Translations under genes and position numbers: made by a program
Assembly (NCBI GenBank): GCA_950022655.1
Contig: OX465584.1
Span: forward strand, 29,485,469 to 29,549,468
DNA from: Alentia gelatinosa
Taxonomy: Eukaryota > Annelida > Polychaeta > Phyllodocida > Polynoidae
Direction of reading: 5' to 3'
DNA: 64,000 nucleotides
Notes under the pieces: model-generated
What the model saw: the letters and a program-made list of their open reading frames with translations, nothing else
What the model was told of the DNA's origin: nothing
Database searches by the model: none
Shown: in pieces, positions 35,705 to 47,865 of the stretch
Numbering within the stretch: position 1 is the stretch's first letter
Layout: the number at the start of each line of letters is the position of its first letter

Positions 35705-35790
35705 TAACCCCACCCCCCCCCCCCCACCCACACACACACACACCTCCCACCCACCCACGACCACCATCCCCATCCTACACCCCCACAGTC
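35705..35790. repeat. C-rich / (CA)n low-complexity tract
   Basis: Runs of C (up to 12), then ACACAC and CCCACCCACC words. Simple sequence. Confidence 0.95.
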
Positions 35791-35799
35791 AGCTGTGTG

Positions 35800-38700
35800 T
35801 ATATCTCTAGGCAGTGATCTCCCCGGCCCTACACTACCTTGCATCGCCAGCTTCCTGGATTTCTAGGAATGCTCATACGTTAAGGGGCTAATGACTCAGA
35901 CTCGCCGGAAGTAGCTGGTACTGCGCATATCGTGAATCTGTCACCTATTACCGATCGGCGAGCCAAGTGGTGCCACCCAGTGCCCGATAAACAGCACCAA
36001 TGGACCTGCTTTAGGGCATGTTTTTTCAGCAATGGACCATAGAAAGGGGTATTTATCAGGTTAGTTAGTCAATAACTCAGTTGTTAGGTTGTTTGATGGC
36101 ATAGTAGAAACAGAAAATGTCGTATCTTATTTTATCTATGGGGTGACAGAAGTGAATGACTGAGACTCAGACGCATGTATTTTATGTTGGGCTTTCCAGC
36201 AACCGATTGCTTCATGACACTGCTAAGAAGTAGCCATCACTAGTACATACGCGTTATTACTTTAATGCCACTTATTTATTGCAGTTGGGTGTATATGTGA
36301 TGCCTGCATACTGCATTCAGGGATGTGTGAGAGGCCAGGTGTTGTGTCAGATAGCATAAAGGACGCGTAAGTATAGAGGAAAACGTTTATGTATCGAGCA
36401 TTAATGTGGTTCAGAGATAATTACCTTATATGTCGAGATATGAAAGAGCAGAGACCCATTATCACTTACCACAGTCTGCATATCAATAACAGATATATCA
36501 GAATGCGAGGCGAGCGAATAATGTAAAACGAGCCTTGGCCTTAGATTGCGGTATAATCACCATAAAGGTCAAGCTCCTAACTTTCAGCTCGCGTGTTATG
36601 ATGAATAACGCTAACTTTGTGAAGAATGTTGTCTAAAGGAAGTCCTAAAGATATTGCCCCAATTCAAAGCCGACTTGCCGCTATTAGGGAATTATTTCAT
36701 CGTAACTATAGCCTGGATCACATATCATAGAGAGATACGACCTGCATAACGCGGTGCCATACAGGAAAATGATGATTAATAACTTTCAGAGCACTCCATT
36801 ACCTCTTATGCTTATTACCAGCGATAATAATATATTCCTCTTTATGTTTTCTCACATTTATTACTGTGGCCGATCCCAAAGGCCGAATTGTTTGTGGCTA
36901 CCATTTTGTGGCTTGTATGGTAATTATCTGTGATGATATTTCATGTGTTGGACATAAATGCAAAATAGAAATCTGTCTTCGATAACGCCAAAAAATATAT
37001 ACTATTAATGCGTGTATGAAGTTCATGTCCTACCGATGGTATTCACTACTTTGGGTTTCCACTGCATTCGGAGTGACGTTCACAAAAGAACTCTTGAGCG
37101 GCCATCCTCATGCTCGTTTAGATGCAGGTCCCTACATCAGTGTCGTTAGAAATTGAATCACCCGGTTCTAGCCAGTTTAAATAACGTAGCAAAATACTTG
37201 TGGTGTGGGAAGATATATATTTCTCTGGCATATACTTTGGTATCTAATCTATAGTACATGGATGGACTCTTGTATTGCATCGTTTGGAGGATCCGATATT
37301 CTTCTGAAACTGTTTCTGAGTCTCTGTATACTAATGGGTGCTACCATTACCGTAAATTTCCAGTCAGACGGAAAAGAAGCATGGCTGTGTTCATTTTCTC
37401 GTTGACATTAGGACTGTTTAGTATGCTGACTACGTCTTATGGAGGTTTTAAGTGTAGCCTATAGGCCTCCTGTTCCCGCAGCCCCTACAGCCCACTTGAG
37501 GCAGGGGTGTCATTAAGGCTCCACTTTACATGCCTCTACATGCATCTTGACTGTGTAAACATAGGGCCGGCGCAGACTATAACTCATCCTGGAGCTTGGC
37601 CCGACCGGAGTATATCAGATAGTACCCCCATGTCATAGCCCTAATTGTGAACGACCTCACCCACCTATAGGCACTACTGAGCCCTGCAGGTAGCTTCCTC
37701 TCTTATCACCTTTGTATACACCCAGCAAGACTAATAAACTTCCTATGCACCACCTAGATTATATGGAAGATCTACGGACCGTACACACCCACATCTACGT
37801 ATCCTCTTGGTACTAACCTGACTGTTTCCGGGAATATTTTGAAGTTTTACATTTTCTAAAATATTCATTTTGGAATGTCTATGAGGTGGAGTGGTATTAT
37901 AAAGGCTTGTGATGCTTGCTAGTTTCTGCATTTGATATAATGTACCCATAGCTGAATGTTAATGAAATACTAACCTTTCCTAGGGGTCAAGATAATGTTC
38001 GGGTGCCTTGTAACGTAGTGAATGAGCTATGAATCGATGACTAAAATCAATAAAAGTGAATAAAATGGCGTTTTCTCATCAATTTTAGGTGTATGATAAA
38101 GAGGGAACGAAGTGACTGAGCCCATGGGGATGTCATTCTCGGCCTTTTGCAACATAAATGTTTTCCAATACTGGAGGCGGGGAACATATTTATGTGACAA
38201 AAGATCTCGAACCGCCATCTCTGCAGGCTCAGTAACCATGTTTTCTCTAAATCTTAACAGTACTAATGCATAATCCACACATTCATATTGCTTACATCGT
38301 TTGTATTCACTCCACCAATCTCAAAGGAAATGTTTATTGAAGTAGAATCTAACGGAGAAAGAAATTATCAAGCAAATGTTATTATAAATAACTAAACGTT
38401 CTCGGTCTTAATACCGCTCGATAAACCTATCTGCTGCTATTTGTCGCCTTTATAAAACTGATATTTTACCCAACTGCCTACAATTCAAATATGTTATTTT
38501 TGTAAGGATTTGTACAAAATAAAGAGAAGATATAAAACACCAGTAAGCAAATAAAGCAGACACGCATACTATCCCCCATATTGAAATCAAGCATTACGAC
38601 AGACTGTCAGGAGGCAACCGAGACCATTGTGGCCGTCACTTTTAACCCACAAACCTTCTTTTGCTGTTTGGACGCTTGACTGATACAACAATTACTGACA

Positions 38701-39050
38701 GAAACATTCTGATTCACAGCATCCGCTTTGCCGACCGAGCATCCCTGATGACTAGTATTTTCATCGCACGACGGGTGCTTTTCACTTAAGGGGATACTGT
38801 CCACGGGTAACATCGCCGTGCCACATCATTGCGACAAGCGATAGCTTGACTGGTGGTGTCGGTGCTTTCCGGGGGTGGAGGGAGACGAAGGTGGGCAGAG
38901 GCGTATCGGAGGGTAGGTGTTCATGTGTCGCAGACTACACTAGAATATTGATATGTAGAACTGGATCAAGAATCGTATAAATAAACAATATTCCATGATT
39001 CTGGGCATTCATCGTCATTGAGGCTGACCAGAGTGGCGCAGTATTGGCAT
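35800..39050. other. no gene supported
   Basis: AT-rich DNA with scattered short frames, for example two overlapping + frames at 37205-37464 and an 83-codon minus frame at 38027-38278. None is backed by splice signals or recognisable motifs. Confidence 0.4.
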
Positions 39051-39057
39051 TTTAAAC

Positions 39058-39130
39058 GGGTGATCGTTGCGTGTAGTTTTTTAATGTTATTCTTGTAGCT
39101 AAAGTTATACTCGAGATGAGATGAGATATA
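39058..39130 (+). repeat. fragment of the ACTACGCCACG-family repeat
   Basis: GGGTGATCGTTGCG, TTTTTTAATGTTATTC and TAGCTAAAG follow the same order as in 3255-3320. The palindrome half is missing, so this is a partial or eroded third copy. Confidence 0.5.
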
Positions 39131-39392
39131 TGGAGTAATAAGTACCATTGCTTTCAAAACCGGGATAGTTTGCTTGAGTTCATAAATATTACTGAAGAAA
39201 TATTCAACAAGAAATTGAAGAGAAGTTCAACTCAGGCAGCCATGTATGTATTTTGGCGTAGTTCCTAACTTTTTTCTCATCAATGTTTAGTTATTTCATT
39301 GTTGTATGAATGTTATGTAATTTATCACAGCGTGCTTATACGATCCGTATACGTTTCTTACATTCCCTAAAGCTTGGAGTGGTCACATATAA

Positions 39393-40153
39393 GGTTTCAG
39401 CTTATTGGAAAAACACTATCCATTCCCTATCTCTGTGCTACTCACTGTGATACTGGGAAAGGAGCAGGCTATCCGTGTCTCAGTGTCTGAGGAGCGTGCC
39501 CAATTGACCATGGCCAATCACTCAAGACCAAAGTCCCTGATTGAACTACTGGTACCTGATGTATTTGAATCCTAGACACAGGCTGTTGATGAAATGGCAG
39601 GGTGCAAGTGGGTTACGGAGAAGGATCCATACATTGAATGTTACCCAAACCTTTCAATTGTTATTCATTTATAATTGCACGCTCATTCATCGATGATGAA
39701 CATACTATTTGCTCCTAGTTGCATTGTTGTAGCATGCAGCGTTTATCTACTCAAATTCCACCCAGAGGGGGTCATGTTGTCAGAAATAAAAGCTTAGAAA
39801 AGTAAGCACTTTCTGCTCCATTCCTGCCATCTCTTTGGTCATGAGTTACTTTTCTCCCAAGAAGATGCGGTGATGGGCAGGTGCAGCTATTGGCACTAAC
39901 AGGAACACATAATGGTTATTGTCTAAGCTCTACAAGTCTATATACAAGTAGAGATGCCTGCACCAGAATGTTCCCTACTACAACACATAGCGAGGCAACA
40001 CAAAGGTGGCATCTATTCGGAGCTGGCGATGGCCATAATTTACCATCCACTATTGTGTTCAGAGAGTTTCCCGCTGACTTAAAAGACATTGCAGCTCTGC
40101 ATGGATCAAAGCCATATACAGTGTTGTGGCAGGCCTTGTATTCTTGTCTCTAG
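39393..40153 (+). CDS. candidate three-segment gene or gene relic, unidentified
   Basis: Three coding-like segments fit one another in phase. Segment 1 (39393 to about 39560) encodes a charged stretch including GKEQAIRVSVSEERAQLTM and could end at a weak donor, GAT|GTATTT, on a codon boundary. Segment 2 (39719-39801) follows the acceptor TTTGCTCCTAG and ends at AAA|GTAAGC, a good donor, leaving two bases of a codon. Segment 3 (39862-40153) follows a pyrimidine-rich tract and CCCAAG; its first base completes the codon, and 96 further codons run to TAG, including SEATQRWHLFGAGDGHNLP. The implied second intron is only 60 bases. No start, promoter, poly(A) signal or family was recognised. The fit may be luck given the many combinations examined. 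Confidence 0.22.
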
Positions 40154-40159
40154 ATAATA

Positions 40160-42940
40160 TCCATAGAAAAGGGACTGCTCAGAACAGCATAGAGTGAGAT
40201 ATTGTATTAGCCTCAGATTTGCATTGTATGCAAAGGCTGCATATTTATTCTCCTCCCTAAGTAAATTGCTTTTTACATTAGTAACTGTAGCAATATCTCC
40301 TTGGTGAAATAGATCTCAGACATCAAGATTCATCATATCGCCGGCCACAAAGACATTAATTCACTATCTGTCCTCTCTTCTCCGTAACATGGATAGCTTG
40401 TACTGAGGAATCTGATAGCTAGGCACCCCCCACTCATGACTTTTCTGTCCTTGTTTTAACACTGCAGTCCACTAAATAATCTAATATTATTTGTAACAAA
40501 TGGCAGGTAGCCCCATCGCAAGGAAATCATGCTGACATTTAAATGAAATCCACTAATGAACAAAACGTTTTCCGATAAATGGAGATATGTCGTTGAACGT
40601 CCGAGTTTATATTTTTGCGTGTGTTTGAGGATGCTAGCGTTCAGGTGCGGCACAACCTAACAAACAGTGTATTGTAAATATTTGAAATAGTTCTTGTTTT
40701 AAGCCACTACCAAATATTAAATTTTTGAATTTGACCTTTGTCCAGAGTATCATATACGAAAAAATCAACTGATATACAATGTCGTCCTTAGGACAGTGAC
40801 GGGTGCTGGGAGTATTTGGTTAGAAAGAGAAGGTCAATTCATCACATTTCCTTTAAAAAGAGTGCATTATTAACGTAGCGGTTGGCTAGGCTAAAAGCCT
40901 CAGAAATGCTACCTATGACGGCGCCTTTCTCAAAAGGAAAGCTTTGAGGATTGAAGTCAGTGTTAGGAGAGTTCTATTAAAGGTATATCCTACAATTCAC
41001 GTTGGCTTCACCTGGTAATCTTTAGATGTTGTCAATGAAATCAGTCAGATCTGCTTCTTTGTGATTCATTCTAATTCTGAATGAGAATATTCAATGTTTT
41101 GAAAGTGAAAGTAGGCCAACTAATATTTGTTTGATTTACATAGGAAATGTACTGAAATATAGTAATTTTGTTTCACAATTATATCCGCCCCTTATGTAGT
41201 CCTTTGAAAGGACGATCCCTGTTGATCAAACCATCCTAGGACTCTCCTGATACTACTAGGAGAGTACAAGGGAGATTCTCTACATATTGAATGGATTCCT
41301 AGAGCATCAGAAAGTCAAAGGGAAGTATTGCAGAGTTGCTGCTATTTTTTACATCGTAAGGAATCTCCCTGTTTACCTTTCGTGTTCATAAAACGCATGA
41401 ATTAATAAAACGAAGATCTACTTACCGACTATATTGCCGAGAATGAAATGAGGAGGCTACCTACCTGAAACAGAAAATAAGTTCAATAAATTAGATAAAT
41501 GTGCATATAAGATGTAAATCAGTAGCTAAAGGCTCAAGGAATTTCTCTCGAGGCAACATGTACATGTTAAGCTGTACGATACAAAGAATGTTCCTTTATG
41601 GTTACCTCGAGAGCCTACTCAACCTTAGCATACTATTCTATTACTTATTGAATAGCGCTGATGCACAACATATTACACTCAGGCTTCATCTCCTTTTTAG
41701 TATAACGCTGCTATAATGTCATAATGCGTGAACGCTACAAGGTGTGCATTTGATAAAATTGACATCATAACACGCAAGATTAGCATCCTCCACGACCAAG
41801 TATTTTGAGTTTGTGTAGGTACGACTGGTGAAGTTCCATTAAGGTATCAAAGCGGTGATATGAGTATATTGAATTTGTCATTTGATATGTTTCCTTTGTT
41901 TAATGATTTAGATAAGTCTTTTCAATCTGAAAATGGCGTGCTGTACTTTTTAAATGCCAGGTAAGCACTCCTGCGAGCCGGTAGTTAGGGGTGTTAGAGA
42001 CCCGTGCTGGGCACCTGACTCACTCATGAATATTTATTGGCGGTGTGTAACAGTCATTGAAAGACAGCATGATGTATGTGATCTGTACACTTCAACTTAC
42101 CCTGCTATAAATACCTCTTCAAATAAATATCTCTTCAAAATAAACCCTAATTAGCAACAAGCAGAGGTCTCCATAGTATGTTCATGCTATGTTCCTTTAC
42201 AAATCACACTAGGAACTATATGCTATACAGAACCGATAGATATACTGTAGTCACATAAAATCTTAACATGATAGGGGTTTCGAATTAGGGTTGGAGAAGT
42301 TATTCATTCAAGTGTTTGTCCTCTGGTAGTTAAAGGTTTATTTCCTATATTGCTTTTCACGGTGTGGTACGTATGTCTTCTCAAATGGCGCTGTCCATAA
42401 AGTGTTAATACATGGGCACGTGCACACGTAACGTTGCCGATAGGCACGTGTTACGGCCGCTGTCTACTGCCAATACAGACACAAAATTACCACGTTAGCA
42501 GGTAATACTCTCCTCCCCGAGCCTCTCCTGGGCTCCTTGCCTAGGTACAGTGTAGGGCCTGGAGAATTGTGTTTGGAGAGGGAGAAGCCAAGCCATATTG
42601 TGGGAGAGGCATTGATGGTTAGCCTGAGGAGTAGTGCTTGGCAGAGATGGCCAGAGTGAGGTCGTCAGGAGAAGGGAGGGTTGGCGAAGAGACAGAAAGA
42701 CCTTGTAAGGGGTACGAAGTGTCCTTCATGTCCCCACCATTTAGTCCCACTATATTCCCTTCCTGCATGAGGGCCTCATTCACCAGTTTGCCCTGCTCCC
42801 TGACCTACTATTGTCCACCTGGCCACTGCAGCACCAAGGTCGCAGGTCCACAAATCTATTTCTAGATATGACTCATAATATCTGCAGTGCCTCATAAAGG
42901 TTTCTGGTGAATGGTAAAAATATTTGGAATTTTGCGCACG
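40160..42940. other. no gene supported
   Basis: AT-rich, with a GC-richer stretch at 42.40-42.86 kb that has two CACGTG E-boxes (about 42418 and 42451) and a 72-codon ATG-started frame at 42647 without other support. Confidence 0.4.
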
Positions 42941-42947
42941 TGCCTTC

Positions 42948-43283
42948 TTAACCCTTAAATCACGGCTACCTGTAGCCGAGCTACTACCGTAAGGACGGGT
43001 GTGGGTGGCAGTTTGTCCCGCTATAGAGGACGGCCACTTAATGCTTAAATCTCAAAATTCTAGTTTGTAATCATATAATAGGATATGTGATCCTAACAAT
43101 TTTGTTTATTTTGAATAGAAATACTAAATATAATATCATATCTATATTTGGTAAGATTTCATGAATATTGCTCTATTTTTTTTTGTTAAACGTTTTTGTA
43201 AATATTGGAACAATGATGCCTCAAGGCACAATGCGTCTTTAGTGTGGTGATGCTTCCAGGCATTATGCGTCCTTAAAGGGTTA
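42948..43283 (+). repeat. dispersed TIR-like repeat, family of 6.3 kb
   Basis: Left end TAACCCTTAAATC and right end CCTTAAAGGGTTA are an inverted pair. The internal blocks TAAGGACGG, GGCAGTTTGTCCC, ATGATGCCTCAAGG and AGGCATTATGCGTCC match the copy at 6275-6485. The interior is AT-rich and non-coding. Confidence 0.7.
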
Positions 43284-43486
43284 TATGATGCGTATAAGAC
43301 GGGGTGGAGGTGAGGGGAGGATATGATTTTTCAAAATGTTTTCATACATTCTCTGTGGATGGCCCCATACTGTGAATGTGAACTCCCTCCAACCGAGAAA
43401 CAACTTCACAACGTAGCGGACTAAAGTGTTACAAACTCATCAGGCCTGAAACAGTCAATAACCCGCGCCCCGAGGGGAACACTTAA

Positions 43487-43684
43487 GTCACTACCGGGAG
43501 AACTCCTCGTCCCCCACCACGTGTGACAACACGATACAGCCGGAGGACCCGCACGGACATGGTCGGCGCATCCAGCCAGGTCAATGAAGCAAAGAGGAAA
43601 CAGCCAGAGGGGCTTCAGCCTTCAGTCCACCACCAACCCCTCCAGCGACAGTCTATCGCCATGCGTCCAGTGCCTACGTCCTGA
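43487..43684 (+). CDS. coding-like 3' remnant, unidentified
   Basis: An open frame of 65 residues runs from just after a stop at 43484 to TGA at 43682, with an internal ATG at 43559. It is basic and Pro/Gln-rich (GRTPRPPPRVTTRYSRRTRT and later NEAKRKQPEGLQPSVHHQP), unlike the surrounding AT-rich DNA. A sequence with AATAAA at 44224-44229 follows about 540 bases downstream. It could be the C-terminus of a host gene with its 3' UTR, or the end of a retroelement polyprotein followed by an LTR. No clear splice acceptor precedes it and no domain was recognised. Confidence 0.2.
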   Translation, partial: VTTGRTPRPPPRVTTRYSRRTRTDMVGASSQVNEAKRKQPEGLQPSVHHQPLQRQSIAMRPVPTS

Positions 43685-44223
43685 CCGCCCACTGCTTACT
43701 GTCTGGACAGGGTTCAATGTGTCAGTAGTTACGACCCGGTTTTGGATATTTAGATAAATACTACCTGTCTGGGAATGCCTTTTACCACCATCACCTACAT
43801 TACTTTAAAAACTGCTTGTGTTTTGTACCTGTCTATGTCTGCCTTGTTTTGTCCTGTTATGCTTGTTGAATTGTCTAATTGATATTGTACCTTTTAAATT
43901 GAGTTCGTTCAGTATTATTAGTCTGCTTACTTATTAGCAATGGTCTGAAATGCCACATTTTAGTTGGACTACCCAGTATGAAATAGGTAGTAGAGTTGTC
44001 TTGGAGGTACCGAAGGTCTAATGTATGGGGCCTATGTATGGCATATTTAGGAAGGTATCTCAGTAAAGTAACCCCAATACCTTATGTGCTTCCTGACCCG
44101 TATGTCCTGTCAGACTGTTATGCTCTGCGTATGCTTTGATTGTCATTGTTCTGTTTGTCGGTTCTGGATGTAGACACAAGCAGTCGAATATCACTGTATT
44201 TCATGTGAACTTTTTTCGTCTTT

Positions 44224-44245
44224 AATAAAACTCTTATAAGAGTTC
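44224..44245 (+). terminator. possible poly(A) signal followed by a 16-bp palindrome
   Basis: AATAAA at 44224-44229 is followed directly by AACTCTTATAAGAGTT, a perfect palindrome. It could define the 3' end of a transcript that includes the frame at 43487-43684. AATAAA is common by chance in AT-rich DNA. Confidence 0.25.
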
Positions 44246-44560
44246 CTACTGCCTTTAGATGGACTGCCTAGTGCCCACAATAGTCTGCCAGCGACTTACT
44301 GCCTACTGCCCAGGGCCCTGGAAAGACAGCCTACTGACTGCCTGTTGCTCATAACACACTGACAACTTCCTATAACAAACTACGACTGTATCCTGTCCGT
44401 AACAGACCGGCTACTGCCCGTGACACAGTTGCCCACTGCCTATTGGCCAGAACACAGTGCTCACTGCTTGCTGTCAATAACAGGTTGTCTGCTGTCCACT
44501 GCTAAAGACAAACAGCTCGCTGTCAACTGCCTACTGCTCACAGCCTACAATAGTCTGTAC
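44246..44560. repeat. cryptic TACTGCC-type repeat
   Basis: Words such as TACTGCC, CACTGCCTA and TAACACA recur at irregular spacing through this interval. It looks like an old, degenerate short-motif array; the 85-codon frame beginning at 44420 within it is not credible. Confidence 0.5.
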
Positions 44561-44713
44561 AGTGTCCAAATGACCTGCGATCAGCGGCAAGGTCATTCGC
44601 CCCAACTACAACTCCTCTCTTATAACCTAATAACACCAACTGCTGAAGACCTCCATTTGCCCGCTACCCATCACTAACTGCCCCTCCAGCACTTATCACC
44701 CATTGATTATCCT

Positions 44714-45241
44714 GTGCCCACTTCTCCTCCTGCTACCACCCGCCTCCCCTCTCTTCCCTCTGTCCCCTATTCACAAGTTCAGCCCCTCCACAGAATTGTC
44801 ATGGTCTGTAGTCAATCAAAACCCTTCCCCGGCCAGTACGTGTTCTTGTATTGCCCCGTGGCCCTTCCACTGGTAAACATTAAACCTTATCCCGTTGCTC
44901 CTTTTTCTGTCCCCACCTGCCTATTGTCCTCAATCTGTTGCCCTCTGACCTTCACATGTCAGCCACTAATCACTGACTTCAACGCACGGGTAACCTTTCT
45001 CTCTGGCCACCCAGCGCCTGCCATGAGACTTCATTGTCCACCCATGTCTTTTATACCTCGTTGGTCATCTCATAAGAATACCCGCACCAAGTCTATCCTA
45101 AAATCTGCCCGCGGGTTGTCAGTGAACTCTGAATGGCGTTTAATACGGCGTGTGGGGTATTGCAAACAGAGTTCGACAGGAGACCCGTACATATCTGATA
45201 ATCTCTACTGGATGCCAACGGATCCGATTACCATGGCCTGA
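44714..45241 (+). CDS. 175-codon open frame, unidentified and doubtful
   Basis: The first half translates Pro/Ser/Cys-rich C-T-rich sequence. The second half is better balanced (for example NTRTKSILKSARGL, DNLYWMPTDPITMA). No domain, promoter or splice boundary was recognised. It lies between two other coding-like remnants on the same strand, so it could be part of one decayed transposable element. Confidence 0.13.
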   Translation: MPTSPPATTRLPSLPSVPYSQVQPLHRIVMVCSQSKPFPGQYVFLYCPVALPLVNIKPYPVAPFSVPTCLLSSICCPLTFTCQPLITDFNARVTFLSGHPAPAMRLHCPPMSFIPRWSSHKNTRTKSILKSARGLSVNSEWRLIRRVGYCKQSSTGDPYISDNLYWMPTDPITMA

Positions 45242-45739
45242 CCCCAAAGCCCTGGTCACACATGAATAAGTAGCAGGGTCAACCAAGCGTAAGGTACATG
45301 CCCCTGTACAAGAATAAGCTGAGATTATCTGTTACAGTTTGTATATCACTGAAAAGATTATACATTATCCTATGTTTGACAAACTTGCTACATGTTGAAA
45401 TATTGCCCACTGGTGACCAATGTTCAGTGTTATCACATATGATTAAGATAGAGGATATATGTGCAGCAGAAACGAGAGCAGGTACATCAGCTAGGCACTC
45501 TAATGGCCATACGGTCTGTCAGACCACCTTTAATTCTCGCTTATTTCAGTGCTCTATACCACCTTATCTTGTAGTATTAATCTATCTGAGATGTTGCCCT
45601 GGATTTTGTGTAGCATAAAACACCATCAACCACCAACCCTTGAGAAGAGCTGACGGGTGCCCACATCCAAAAACAGCAATGTTGGCCTTGCTATGAGGGA
45701 GGAGATTAAGCTGGTTTTAGAAATGGACTTCGGATTGAG

Positions 45740-46530
45740 AAAGACATTGGTGAGAGGCTGCTGATAAAGAAAAGGTACATCTCTTGTTGCCGGGTGAAAA
45801 AGCAGGGGTTTTCTGTCAGCACGAACAAACCATTTACACAATTATCGGACTGCAAACTGAGAACCTCTGAAAAAGATCGTCAGATGCTGAGTGTTTCAAC
45901 CGTCTTTTATACCTTTATCGAAATGGCTTTATAAGAGATATTTTTTCCAAACAATTACCTCATCTTTCACATGGTAGCTGTTGCCATATTTTGTATTCTA
46001 AGGGTCAACCTGCCCCATATGGTCTGTCATTATGGTACAACAGAAGTACAACCGACATTCAGTGGCATAAAATCCTAACGAAAACTCTCATAAAAACGTC
46101 CTTTTGGTGATGCGCCTTCCTTGTTTCCCTATGACAAAAGAGCTTTGTTATTCAATCAGCAAAGTCTGGCATTAGTGCACATTTAACTGGTCATTGTGAC
46201 CGCAAAAGAAATCATGCAAATTGGTCCCTGGTGAATAAATTACTGTCACCCCTAGAGCCAGGCTCTCTCCTTAACGAGGATGGAGGTGTCACCTAGATGT
46301 CCCGCCTAATAGACCAAATTTGTAGACTTGTTGTGGAACGTCGATTTCCATTACTTAGTGAGTCCCAGAGTGAGCGCGTCTTGAACCTAGCCTCCAAAAC
46401 ACGCCCACTATTTATGTCCGACCCCCTAAAACACCATCACTATAAATGGATGCATTTATGGCTACATAGTTTCCAAGGCATGATTAAATGCCCTTGGTTC
46501 CCTGGGTCTAACTTGTTGTATATACCCCAC
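45740..46530 (+). pseudogene. long decayed open frame, possible transposon relic
   Basis: One + frame stays nearly open across about 260 codons with about five stops, where roughly 14 would be expected in DNA of this composition. Stretches between stops are charged and non-repetitive, for example EAADKEKVHLLLPGEKAG, SDAECFNRLLYLYRNGF, and from an ATG at 46297 a 78-codon stretch starting MSRLIDQICRLVVERRF. No catalytic motif or family was recognised. It fits a degraded coding sequence, most likely from a transposable element, but chance is not excluded. Confidence 0.2.
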
Positions 46531-46838
46531 TGATGTGTTGTGCTGATACATTATAGATATCTCTATTACAGACACATGTATGTGGTAGATGGGGTGCTGG
46601 CGAAGATGCTGATGTTTAAAGCGCTTGTTCAGCTCAATATTATCGCTCGTTTCTCTGCAGTACACTGTCTTCATGTAATCCCCCGCCTCATAGGTCAGGA
46701 TCCGCTGTGGCCTGATCCTGGTTATAGCTGCGGTTCAAGTTAACGTCTCATCTTATAGTAACAGCCTTTGTAAATAACAGACACTTTATCATAACCCGGA
46801 TATGATCATCCTATACATGATTCCTGTATCATAAATCG

Positions 46839-47146
46839 GAGAATCTATAACTTTCCACTGCGTAGGTAGATTTCAGTTACCTTTCTACGAATGTATACGT
46901 TTTGTGCAATTGTAGACAGAGGGTAGAATATATATCATCATACTTATTTCCGAACACTCCTATAGTAGCATACAGCTAATAGGTACATACTCTCGTTCTA
47001 ATAATTGCTGAGAATCTATATCTTTCCAGTGTGTAGGTACATTTCAGTTACCTTTCCATGAATGTATACTGTTTGTGCAATGGTTTATTATCGTACTTAT
47101 ATTCGAACCCTCCTAGGTACATACTATCGTTCTAATAATCGTTATC
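46839..47146. repeat. diverged tandem duplication (~171 and ~137 bp)
   Basis: GAGAATCTATA starts units at 46839 and 47010, followed in both by CTTTCCA, GTAGGTA, ATTTCAGTTACCTTTC, GAATGTATAC and GTTTGTGCAAT-like sequence, and ending in TCGTTCTAATAAT. The second unit lacks about 34 bases from the middle. Confidence 0.85.
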
Positions 47147-47149
47147 AAG

Positions 47150-47765
47150 AGTGACCATGTAATACATTCTTAGCCAATCAGGTACTGTTATGGCAATCCG
47201 CTGCAAGTAGCATGTACATCATTTGCTATGACGGCCGTTTATAAATAAAAATATGACACAATTTCAATATTCACTTCTATATAATGACAATGAGGGAAAG
47301 ATATTATGGCCATCGGAATTCTATTAACGTTGCGAGGGTTCCGTAAACTATATTTCTCAGCTAAGGCCTGCGCACTCTTGAAACCCTCACCTCGAAACTC
47401 CGGAATTCGGTCACCAGAAATTTATTTCCATCCTTGACATTCTTATAAAATCGCATACAGAGTGATAAAGATACCCCTGGTAAAACACGTTATACAGGCG
47501 CAATAAGCCTGCTTTCCTGCTCATATATTCGGCCAAATAGAACAAGACAGGGTAATCTGAACACTGTCTTGACGTCTTTCGTTTCATATACATTCTGTCG
47601 AATGGAGGCTTTCATTTGGAGACATAAAGTACATTCAAGTTCTAATCTTTGTTTCAGGCTCAGATATATCGCATAGGAATACAGGAATTTCCTATGTTGT
47701 CGTAAATAGCGTTGGCTTTACCGCAAAGATGATCATCTCTGGAATGTTAACCTACATCTGACATC
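47150..47765. other. no gene supported
   Basis: AT-rich DNA with a single 60-codon minus frame and no other signals. Confidence 0.45.
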
Positions 47766-47768
47766 AGA

Positions 47769-47837
47769 CCAATCAGAAGGCAGCTGCAGACCAATCGAAA
47801 GGCGGCTTTATGTACAACGGGAGTAAGGTCTATAAAG
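47769..47837 (+). promoter_or_regulatory. promoter-like: two CCAAT boxes and a TATA box
   Basis: CCAAT occurs at 47769-47773 and 47791-47795 within a short imperfect repeat (GACCAATCAGAAGGC and GACCAATCGAAAGGC, 22 bases apart), followed by TATAAAG at 47831. Order and spacing suit a classic RNA polymerase II promoter with initiation near 47860. That leaves only a few bases before the ATG at 47866, which weakens the link to the adjacent frame. Confidence 0.35.
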
Positions 47838-47865
47838 TATTCATCTATATCTATCCCATCTAGCC

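Noticed and set aside
42387..43372. GGCGCTGTCCATAAAG and GTGGATGGCCCC as the two ends of a 1-kb element of the GGGGCCATCC family
   Set aside because: The left end matches the family poorly and no target duplication is visible; the right end alone may be a solo terminus.
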